A DNA stretch of 5,341 nt. Origin: Acidobacteriota bacterium (lineage in GTDB: Bacteria > Acidobacteriota > UBA6911 > RPQK01 > JADFOI01). Position numbers and translations under genes: made by a program. A model generated the notes under the pieces. That model searched no databases. It saw nothing but the letters and a program-made list of their open reading frames with translations, and had not been told where the DNA came from. The stretch covers positions 1-5,341 of the forward strand of contig JAPUKI010000403.1 in NCBI GenBank assembly GCA_027295745.1, read 5' to 3'. The first letter of the stretch is position 1, and every line of letters starts with the position of its first letter. Shown in pieces: positions 1-5,341 of the stretch.

Positions 1-1201
1 TGACTTCTTTCTGGAGAACGCTGGCATCTTCAAGTTCAGGCCAAACAGAGATCTGATTCCCTTTTTCACCCGGCGAATTGGCCTCTCCCGTGGCCGACTG
101 GTTCCCATCTTGGGGGGTGTACGCCTCACTGGCAAGGTTGGTCAATACACCCTTGGGTTCTTCACGATGCAGACGCAGGAATTAGAGGAAACTCCTTCCA
201 CCAACTTTTCCGTGACCAGGATTCGTCGAGATATTCTTGTGAGGTCCGAAGTCGGTGGGATTTTCATCAACAAGCAGGAAAACGACGGGGATTTCAATCG
301 GACCTACGGCCTGGATGCGAACTTGAAATTCGGCTTTCTGGATATCGCCTCCTTTGTCCTGAAAACGGATTCCCCCGGAATCGAAGGCCACGATAAGGCA
401 GCGAGTATTGGTGTGGCGTACCGAGACCGGTTCTGGGAGGTTCAAGGGGAGCACCTGTTCATTGAAAAAGACTTCAATCCCGAAGTGGGCTTTGCGCCAC
501 GCAGAGGGATTCGAAAGAGCATGGGCAGGTTCGGCATCAGGCCCAGACCGGGAGAACGGATGCCTGGGGTTCGGGAGTTCGGGCCGTCTGTGGCAATCGA
601 TTACATCACGAACGAGGAAAACACCCTGGAGACCAGAATCGTCGATAGCAGGTTTGCGGTTCTCTTTCAGGACATAAGCTACTTTGTGTTCAGCCACAAG
701 GCCATCTTCGAGCGTCTGGATGAGCCATTTTTCATACGCTCCAATCAAAGCATACCCATCGGAGACTATGAATTTAATGAGTTCTCCGCTTTTTTTGCCA
801 GTGACCCCAGCCGAATGTTCGGTGGCAGTGCCTCTGTGAGTTGGGGAGGCTTCTTTGATGGTGATAAGAATTCCTATTCTCTAGGGTTCCTGCTGCAGCC
901 GGGTTACCAATTCAGAGCTGACCTCACCTGGAGTCACGACGACATCTCTCTGCCCTCGGGAGACTTCACCACCCAACTGGTCAATACACGCCTCAGCTAT
1001 TCCTTCACCCCCAGTGCATTTCTGAACTCCTTGATTCAGTACAATAGTACGAGAAGAGAAATTTCCACTAACATCCGCTTCAACTTCATTTACAAACCCT
1101 TGAGTGATCTTTTCCTGGTCTATAACGAGCGGCGAAGCACGACAGGGGAAGTCAGGGAAAGGGCGCTCATTGCCAAGGTCACCTATGTACTTGACTTTTG
1201 A
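1..1201 (+). CDS. DUF5916 family outer-membrane beta-barrel protein, C-terminal part (5' truncated by window)
   Basis: The frame is open from the window edge (first full codon at base 2) to TGA at 1199-1201, giving 399 residues; the start lies upstream, and the TTG at 110 is an internal Leu codon. The first visible residues, DFFLENAGIF, match the conserved 'FFLE' block of DUF5916 proteins, followed by DLIPFFTRRIGLS and an ILGGVRLTGK block. Further family-like blocks are FNPEVGFAPRR (residues 158-168) and a terminal SDLFLVYNERR segment (about 368-378). The rest alternates polar and aromatic residues as in amphipathic beta strands and ends in VTYVLDF with C-terminal Phe, the usual signal for outer-membrane barrel assembly. 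Full-length members normally carry an N-terminal signal peptide and a CBM9-like carbohydrate-binding domain; that part is outside the window. The substrate and precise function of the family are unknown. It lies 160 bases upstream of the kinase gene on the same strand; whether it is co-regulated cannot be seen. Confidence 0.88.
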   Translation, partial: DFFLENAGIFKFRPNRDLIPFFTRRIGLSRGRLVPILGGVRLTGKVGQYTLGFFTMQTQELEETPSTNFSVTRIRRDILVRSEVGGIFINKQENDGDFNRTYGLDANLKFGFLDIASFVLKTDSPGIEGHDKAASIGVAYRDRFWEVQGEHLFIEKDFNPEVGFAPRRGIRKSMGRFGIRPRPGERMPGVREFGPSVAIDYITNEENTLETRIVDSRFAVLFQDISYFVFSHKAIFERLDEPFFIRSNQSIPIGDYEFNEFSAFFASDPSRMFGGSASVSWGGFFDGDKNSYSLGFLLQPGYQFRADLTWSHDDISLPSGDFTTQLVNTRLSYSFTPSAFLNSLIQYNSTRREISTNIRFNFIYKPLSDLFLVYNERRSTTGEVRERALIAKVTYVLDF

Positions 1202-1361
1202 AGCACTGAAATAAAACAGCTTTGCCAAACAAGTCTGAAGCAACGGCGGTATCCATCAGGCACTCCTCAAGGATGATTTTGAGTCTAAGCCCGCATTTCT
1301 CACACCAGGACGGCGATGGACGGCTTGCAGGATCTTGCTATAGAGTAACCAGCAAACTTTC
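1202..1361 (+). promoter_or_regulatory. Intergenic region with candidate extended -10 promoter for the two-component operon
   Basis: This 160-base non-coding gap precedes the kinase gene. The best promoter-like match is TATAGA at 1339-1344 preceded by TG at 1336-1337, an extended -10 arrangement. A weak -35 candidate, TGGACG (1317-1322, four of six matches to TTGACA), sits 16 bases upstream. Initiation would fall near 1351, leaving a leader of about 11 bases. A 7-base direct repeat GGACGGC (1308-1314 and 1318-1324) overlaps the -35 position. No convincing intrinsic terminator for the upstream gene is visible, so read-through into the kinase gene is possible. The promoter call rests on sequence resemblance only. 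Confidence 0.35.
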
Positions 1362-3479
1362 GTGAAAATTTCGACAGGCAAGCGCAGAAGGATACTCTTC
1401 CACTTTTTTCTGGGTATTGGATTGCCGAGTTTGCTTCTGGGTTATCTTGCTTTTCGGGGTATCCAGAATGATCAAGCCTTGCTGGAAAAAGAGAGACTGA
1501 GCACCCATCGTGGGATCTCAGAGCTGATTACAAAATCGATTGATGAAAAACTCCTGGATGTCGAGCAGTCGTTTATCGATGCCATTGGCAGTCAGCGGCA
1601 GCCCCATGACTCCCAGCTCGTGGATTCGCTCGACAGCCTAAAAAAAGAGCATCCTGTGGTCGAAGAACTCTTTCTTCTCGAGACCACCGGAGGAATTCAG
1701 CTGCCCCTTGCAAAGCTTCTTTTTGGTCCCGACGAGAGCCTCCCTACATCATCTCTTGACACTCCGACTTCCTTCTTGCGAACAGGTCAACAGTATGAGT
1801 TTCAACAGAATAGTTACTCAGATGCCCTTGCCAGCTATCAACAAGGGTTTGATCAGGCTTCCACTCCTCAGGTGAAAGGACGATTGCTCATCGCTATCGC
1901 CAGGGTCCAGGAAAAACTAACTCTACTCCGAGAGGCTAGAAAATCCTACCAAGCAATTGCTGAAGACTACAGCCAAACGAGAATGGCAAGCGGGATACCC
2001 CTGGGCGTGGCTGCTGGGTTAGAACTTGGCTCCTTATCTTTGGCTACGGACGAGGCCTTGAGTGCCATTCAGACCTTGATGGGCTTATACCAGGACCTTA
2101 TTGAGGGGAAATGGGCACTCGAAGAGTCTCAATATGACTTTTTTGCTTCCCACGTGAAGAAATCGATCGATGAACTCTTCTCACAGGATGGTCTCTACTC
2201 ATCCCCTCAACCTTTCAAAGAGACCTTTGAAAGGTTAGCCGAGGAAGAGGAAAAGCGAAGAAAAATCACTAGAAGACTATTAGCTTTTCAGGCCAATGCA
2301 GCAGGCAATTTACAAGCACAGGCTAGGCGAAGAGTAGGAAACCTCGACAATGGGGTCAAACGAGTGATGTTGGAGATCGAAGGTGGCACCTATCTTGTTT
2401 CCTTGCTGCACCCGCAGATAGAGAGTCAAGTGGATGGAGTCTGGGGACTTCTGCTCAATTCGGAGCAGCTCAAGACCGAGCTTCTGCAGCCGCTGATCAA
2501 GCGCCATACCGACTCTGAGAATGTTGCCTGGACGGTCCGGGGGACGGATGGTCAAGCCCTCTTGAGGTCAGAGAACCCAAATGGATCGATGACGATCAAG
2601 ACAAGCTTTGTCGGGAATCTTCCTCCCTGGTCACTTGAGCTAGCTCAGCCCAGCTCGCCTCTGTTGGAAACCTTCCTCACATCACGTCAAAGCGTTTACT
2701 TTTATATTTTCCTTCTTCTGGCAGGTATTCTGGTATTCGGGTTGACCTTGACGATTCGCACCGTGACCCATGAACTTGAGTTGGCAAGAATGAAATCCGA
2801 TTTTGTTTCAACCGTTTCCCACGAATTCAAGAGTCCCGTGACTTCTATCCGTCAGGTGGCGGAGATGCTTAAAGCAGAGCGCGTACCGAGTGGCGAGCGG
2901 CGTCAACGCTACTACGATGTTCTGGTAGAACAAAGTCAGAGGCTTTCCTTGCTTATTGAGAACATTTTGGATCTCTCCAAAATGGATGAAGGGAGCAAAC
3001 AAGTTCAGTTTGAGAAGCTTGATCTTGCCCCTCTGTTACACGAGGTCGTTGAGACCTTTCAGCATCGAGTGCGAGATAACGGATTTATTCTTCAGGAAAA
3101 AATTGATGGGCCCTTACCGGTCAACGTGGATCGCACTGCTATCACGCAAGCGATGACCAATTTGATCGATAATGCGATCAAGTATTCTGGTGAGTCTAAG
3201 ACCATAGAGGTCCAGGCATTTGTGCAAGATCAAGATCTCGTTGTGGCGGTTCAGGATTTCGGCATAGGCATCAATAAAGAAGAGTTGGATAAAGTGTTTG
3301 AACGCTTCTATCGGGGAGGTGACGAGTTGACTCGGACGGTCAAAGGAAGTGGTCTTGGATTGACTTTGGTCAAACAAGTCGCCGAAGCGCATCAGGGTAC
3401 TGTCGATGTTCAAAGCGAGCCAGGTCGCGGCAGTACCTTCTCGATCAGGCTCCCGATTCAATTGAGGGAGGATTCCTGA
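1362..3479 (+). CDS. Membrane sensor histidine kinase with TPR-like extracytoplasmic sensor region
   Basis: This 705-residue protein senses an unknown envelope signal and should autophosphorylate on His and pass phosphate to the regulator encoded 2 bases downstream. It starts with a basic stretch (KRRR) and TM1 (about 10-31). A sensor region of about 410 residues follows, with a TPR-like helical segment near 139-205 and a charged helix, possibly coiled coil, near 285-325. TM2 spans about 444-466. The HisKA domain follows with STVSHEFKSP, phosphoacceptor His487 and adjacent Glu488. The HATPase_c domain shows the N box NLIDNA (Asn600, Asn604), G1 DFGIG (632-636), F box FERFY (646-650) and G2 GSGLGL (662-667). 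All catalytic motifs are intact. Only about 20 residues separate TM2 from His487, so there is no HAMP domain. The start is GTG at 1362; an in-frame stop at 1341-1343 excludes earlier starts, and no clear Shine-Dalgarno sequence precedes it, so translation may be weak. Kinase assignment is firm; the ligand is unknown. Confidence 0.95.
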   Translation: MKISTGKRRRILFHFFLGIGLPSLLLGYLAFRGIQNDQALLEKERLSTHRGISELITKSIDEKLLDVEQSFIDAIGSQRQPHDSQLVDSLDSLKKEHPVVEELFLLETTGGIQLPLAKLLFGPDESLPTSSLDTPTSFLRTGQQYEFQQNSYSDALASYQQGFDQASTPQVKGRLLIAIARVQEKLTLLREARKSYQAIAEDYSQTRMASGIPLGVAAGLELGSLSLATDEALSAIQTLMGLYQDLIEGKWALEESQYDFFASHVKKSIDELFSQDGLYSSPQPFKETFERLAEEEEKRRKITRRLLAFQANAAGNLQAQARRRVGNLDNGVKRVMLEIEGGTYLVSLLHPQIESQVDGVWGLLLNSEQLKTELLQPLIKRHTDSENVAWTVRGTDGQALLRSENPNGSMTIKTSFVGNLPPWSLELAQPSSPLLETFLTSRQSVYFYIFLLLAGILVFGLTLTIRTVTHELELARMKSDFVSTVSHEFKSPVTSIRQVAEMLKAERVPSGERRQRYYDVLVEQSQRLSLLIENILDLSKMDEGSKQVQFEKLDLAPLLHEVVETFQHRVRDNGFILQEKIDGPLPVNVDRTAITQAMTNLIDNAIKYSGESKTIEVQAFVQDQDLVVAVQDFGIGINKEELDKVFERFYRGGDELTRTVKGSGLGLTLVKQVAEAHQGTVDVQSEPGRGSTFSIRLPIQLREDS
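3464..3473 (+). promoter_or_regulatory. Ribosome binding site of the response regulator, inside the kinase 3' end
   Basis: The purine-rich GAGGGAGGAT contains GGAGG (3467-3471) with 10 bases to the ATG at 3482. It lies within the last codons of the kinase gene, as expected for translational coupling. It is much stronger than anything in front of the kinase GTG, which would favour more regulator than kinase. Confidence 0.75.
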
Positions 3480-3481
3480 AA

Positions 3482-4162
3482 ATGGAAAGGATTCTCATCA
3501 TTGAAGATGAGGAAAGCATCCTGATGGCGCTGGAGGATGACCTGAAGCTGGAGGGCTATGAAGTAACAGGCATAGAAGATGGCCAGCAAGGGCTCTCGAT
3601 GGCAAAAGAAGGAGGGTATGACCTCATTATCCTGGATATCATGCTACCCAAGATGAATGGATTTGAAGTGTGCAAAGAACTGCGTCAAGCGGGGGTGACG
3701 ATACCGATCCTGATCTTATCGGCCAAGAGCCAGGAGATTGATAAGGTTCTGGGGCTGGAGTTGGGTGCCGACGATTATGTCACTAAGCCCTTCAGCCCGC
3801 GTGAACTTCTGGCCCGCGTGAAAGCTATCCTGAGACGAGCCAAGCAGACTGAGCTGGGGATCGATGTCTATCGCTTCGGTGACGTCGAGATAGATTTCAA
3901 AAAGTACGAGGCAGCAAAAAATGGAGCCCCGATTTATCTGACCCGTCTCGAGTTTGCTTTACTTCAGTTTCTCATTAAGCACAAAAGCCAAGCTCTCAGT
4001 CGAGACACCATTCTGGATGAAGTTTGGGGCAAGGAGGTCTACGCCTACCCTCGCACGGTGGATACCCATATTGCTCACTTGAGAAAGAAGATCGAAGACG
4101 ATCCGGCCAATCCGAGCTACCTTCTGGGCGTTCGAGGCATCGGCTACAAATTCAGAGAGTGA
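3482..4162 (+). CDS. PhoB/OmpR-class response regulator (receiver plus winged helix)
   Basis: This 226-residue DNA-binding regulator is of normal length for the OmpR/PhoB class. The receiver domain (about 1-120) has the acidic pair Glu8/Asp9, phosphoacceptor Asp52 in LDIMLPKMNG, Ser80 at the conserved Ser/Thr position, and Lys102 in the DDYVTKPF motif. The C-terminal winged-helix domain (about 128-226) shows LTRLEFALLQFL, the recognition-helix region RTVDTHIAHLRKKIE and the wing RGIGYKF, all standard for the family. ATG at 3482 follows the kinase stop by 2 bases and has a good Shine-Dalgarno sequence, so the two genes form one operon and the kinase is its evident partner. Family members bind head-to-tail to direct repeats of about 11 bp; exactly such repeats lie 4 bases after its stop codon, suggesting that it controls the next gene. 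Class assignment is firm; a specific name such as PhoB, PhoP or OmpR is not justified by sequence alone. Confidence 0.96.
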   Translation: MERILIIEDEESILMALEDDLKLEGYEVTGIEDGQQGLSMAKEGGYDLIILDIMLPKMNGFEVCKELRQAGVTIPILILSAKSQEIDKVLGLELGADDYVTKPFSPRELLARVKAILRRAKQTELGIDVYRFGDVEIDFKKYEAAKNGAPIYLTRLEFALLQFLIKHKSQALSRDTILDEVWGKEVYAYPRTVDTHIAHLRKKIEDDPANPSYLLGVRGIGYKFRE

Positions 4163-4166
4163 ACAG

Positions 4167-4210
4167 CTTCACCAAATCTTCACACAATCTCCACGCAAAC
4201 TTCATCCATC
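4167..4210 (+). promoter_or_regulatory. Four tandem 11-bp direct repeats, putative response-regulator operator
   Basis: Four contiguous 11-base units are visible: CTTCACCAAAT (4167-4177), CTTCACACAAT (4178-4188), CTCCACGCAAA (4189-4199) and CTTCATCCATC (4200-4210). Positions 1, 2, 4, 5 and 9 of the unit are invariant, and positions 3, 6, 8 and 10 agree in three of four. A conserved 5' half followed by a more variable, A-rich 3' part at an 11-bp pitch is the known form of PhoB-class binding sites, for example the Pho box. Four units would hold two regulator dimers. The last unit covers the -35 position of the promoter downstream, consistent with a class of activator that replaces a -35 element. 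The repeats are directly seen; binding by the adjacent regulator is inferred. Confidence 0.72.
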
Positions 4211-4225
4211 CCGAAATTTTCTCTC

Positions 4226-4231
4226 TATACT
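4226..4231 (+). promoter_or_regulatory. -10 element of the TPR/propeller gene
   Basis: TATACT matches the sigma70-type -10 consensus at five of six positions. At the expected -35 distance (about 4203-4208) no TTGACA-like sequence exists; repeat 4 of the putative operator lies there instead. This fits an activator-dependent promoter. Predicted initiation is near 4238, only about 9 bases before the ATG. Confidence 0.55.
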
Positions 4232-4235
4232 CGAC

Positions 4236-4240
4236 AAGGA
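4236..4240 (+). promoter_or_regulatory. Ribosome binding site deciding the start at 4247
   Basis: AAGGA lies 6 bases before the ATG at 4247, which supports that start. If transcription begins near 4238, as the -10 position suggests, the site would be partly cut off from mRNAs starting there but intact in read-through transcripts from the regulator gene. Confidence 0.6.
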
Positions 4241-4246
4241 TTCATC

Positions 4247-5341
4247 ATGAAACGCCAACTTCTTTTAAGTCTCATTTTGGGACTGTTTGTTGCAGTCTTG
4301 TGGGGATACACCCAGCAAAGCGCAGGACAGCTTCTGCAGTCGGGTCTGTACCAGGAAGACATCAAAGGGGATTTGGATGCTGCCATCCAAATTTACCGGA
4401 AGATCATCCAAGACTTTCCTCACCACCGGTCGGTTGCGGCACAAGCCCTGCTGCACATTGGCACCTGCTATGAAAAGCTGGGAAGAGGAGAGGCACGCGA
4501 AGCTTACGAGCGGGTGCTGCGCGACTACGCCGACCAGGCGGAACAGGCGAGTACAGCCCGGGTGCGGCTGGCGGCCCTGAGGGCGTCTCCAGCCGAGGCT
4601 CAAGAGCCTGACAAAGCAGCCCCCACGACCTACAAGGTGGCTGACGTCGACGGGGGAGCGATTTCCCCCGATGGCCGATTCCTCACCTATACGGACTGGA
4701 GCACCGGCGACCTCGTCCTCCAAGACCTCAAGACTGGGGAGAAGAGCCACCTCACCAATAAGGGTTCTTGGGAGAAGTCCTCTGAGTTCGCGCTATGGGA
4801 ACAGGCGATATCGCCCGACGGCAAGCAGGTCGCTTACGCCTGGGAAATTGAGAGAGAACTATGTGACCTGCGCATCATCGGCCTGGATGATTCCGAGCCG
4901 CGCGTCATCTATCGCAACGAGGAGATCGCGTGCATTGCGGTCCAGGACTGGTCCCCGGACGGTAAGGACATTCTGGCGACTTTCTTAAAAAAGGACAGGA
5001 CAAGCCAGACCGTGTTGGTCTCCGTGGCGGATAGTTCTGTGCGTGTACTGAGGACGCACTCGAATGCTTCGAGAATGAGGTTTTCGCCGGATGGGCAGTG
5101 GATTGTTTATAACTTCGCGCCTGAGGAAGAATCTCCCGAGCTCGACATTTACCTGCTTCCGACGAACGGGAGTGGCGGGATGCCTCTGGTGGAGCACCCG
5201 ACCAATGACATCGTGCTGGGGTGGGCACCCGATGGGAAGTCGGTCCTGTTCGCCAGCGACCGTGCGGACACGTCAGGTGCCTGGGTAATACAAGTGGTCG
5301 ATGGGCAACCCCGCGGAGCCCCTGAATTGGTCCAGCCCGAC
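4247..5341 (+). CDS. Exported TPR and PD40/WD40-like beta-propeller protein, N-terminal part (3' truncated by window)
   Basis: The frame is open from ATG 4247 to the window edge (365 codons, no stop). Residues 1-22 form a signal peptide or N-terminal anchor: MKRQ, then a long Leu-rich stretch. There is no lipobox Cys; cleavage after SAG (25-27) is possible. Residues about 30-112 are a TPR-like helical region, including AIQIYRKIIQDFP and GTCYEKLGRGEAREAYERV, a common N-terminal module in acidobacterial proteins. After a short Ala/Pro/Glu linker (113-127) come propeller repeats marked by SPDG at 140-143, 189-192, 236-239 and 280-283 and APDG at 327-330, each followed by a beta strand, as in TolB/PD40 proteins. 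More blades or a C-terminal catalytic or effector domain may lie beyond the window. It probably acts in the periplasm or at the envelope as a binding or scaffold protein; no catalytic motif is visible. It follows the response regulator by 84 bases, behind the tandem repeats and -10 element. Confidence 0.88.
   Translation, partial: MKRQLLLSLILGLFVAVLWGYTQQSAGQLLQSGLYQEDIKGDLDAAIQIYRKIIQDFPHHRSVAAQALLHIGTCYEKLGRGEAREAYERVLRDYADQAEQASTARVRLAALRASPAEAQEPDKAAPTTYKVADVDGGAISPDGRFLTYTDWSTGDLVLQDLKTGEKSHLTNKGSWEKSSEFALWEQAISPDGKQVAYAWEIERELCDLRIIGLDDSEPRVIYRNEEIACIAVQDWSPDGKDILATFLKKDRTSQTVLVSVADSSVRVLRTHSNASRMRFSPDGQWIVYNFAPEEESPELDIYLLPTNGSGGMPLVEHPTNDIVLGWAPDGKSVLFASDRADTSGAWVIQVVDGQPRGAPELVQPD

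Noticed and set aside
110..112. TTG as a start codon for the first gene
   Set aside because: The frame stays open upstream to the window edge and encodes conserved DUF5916 residues (DFFLENAGIF and on), so the TTG is an internal Leu codon.
182..748. Long open frame on the - strand (188 codons)
   Set aside because: It lies entirely antisense to the DUF5916 gene, whose + strand protein carries recognisable conserved blocks. The - strand product has no recognisable motif.
1266..1283. Small inverted repeat CTCAA / TTGAG as a terminator of the DUF5916 gene
   Set aside because: The stem is only 5 bp, AT-containing, with an 8-base loop and no following T-run.
4167..4210. CRISPR array or simple microsatellite
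   Set aside because: The units are 11 bp, contiguous and imperfect with no spacers, and they sit in phase immediately upstream of a -10 element, which fits an operator far better.
4163..4246. Intrinsic terminator between the regulator and the TPR/propeller gene
   Set aside because: No GC-rich hairpin followed by Ts is present; the gap is taken up by direct, not inverted, repeats.
4265..4750. Open frame on the - strand (161 codons) and overlapping + strand frames at 4024-4473, 4287-4580 and 4671-4988
   Set aside because: All overlap the regulator end or the TPR/propeller gene in other frames. The frame from ATG 4247 has a signal peptide, TPR and SPDG repeats and is clearly the real one; the others read as Arg/Ser/Pro-rich shadows typical of GC-rich coding DNA.
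4905..5228. Open frames on the - strand opposite the propeller repeats
   Set aside because: They are antisense shadows of the propeller region with no motif or ribosome site support.
1..5341. tRNA, rRNA, insertion sequences, transposase or phage genes
   Set aside because: None is recognisable on either strand; almost all of the window is explained by the four + strand genes.

Overview
The window holds a compact signalling locus with four genes on the + strand: the tail of an outer-membrane protein gene, a complete two-component system, and the first part of a secreted TPR/beta-propeller protein. The combination of a DUF5916-type outer-membrane protein, an HK with the TM2-to-DHp layout seen here, and a 'TPR unit followed by SPDG propeller repeats' protein is characteristic of Acidobacteriota and related, mostly uncultured lineages. 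The phylum call is an inference from recalled protein style, not from a search.

Layout. Positions 1-1201 encode the C-terminal 399 residues of a DUF5916 family protein (outer-membrane beta-barrel part, ending in Phe). Positions 1202-1361 are non-coding and probably carry the promoter of the two-component operon. Positions 1362-3479 encode a 705-residue membrane histidine kinase with a large extracytoplasmic sensor region that includes a TPR-like segment. Two bases later, 3482-4162 encode a 226-residue PhoB/OmpR-class response regulator. Positions 4163-4246 are an 84-base intergenic region. From 4247 to the window edge runs an open gene (365 codons, no stop) for an exported protein with a TPR region followed by at least five SPDG/APDG propeller repeats.

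The most notable signal is in the 84-base gap after the response regulator. It contains four perfectly phased 11-bp direct repeats (CTTCAC-type) at 4167-4210, followed by a good -10 hexamer (TATACT, 4226-4231) and no recognisable -35. This is the architecture of a PhoB-class activated promoter. It suggests that the adjacent regulator directly activates the TPR/propeller gene. The TPR segment in the kinase sensor and the TPR segment in the putative target protein also resemble one another, so the locus may be a self-contained envelope sensing module: kinase with TPR sensor, regulator, and a regulated secreted TPR/propeller protein. The wiring is inference; the genes and repeats are directly visible.
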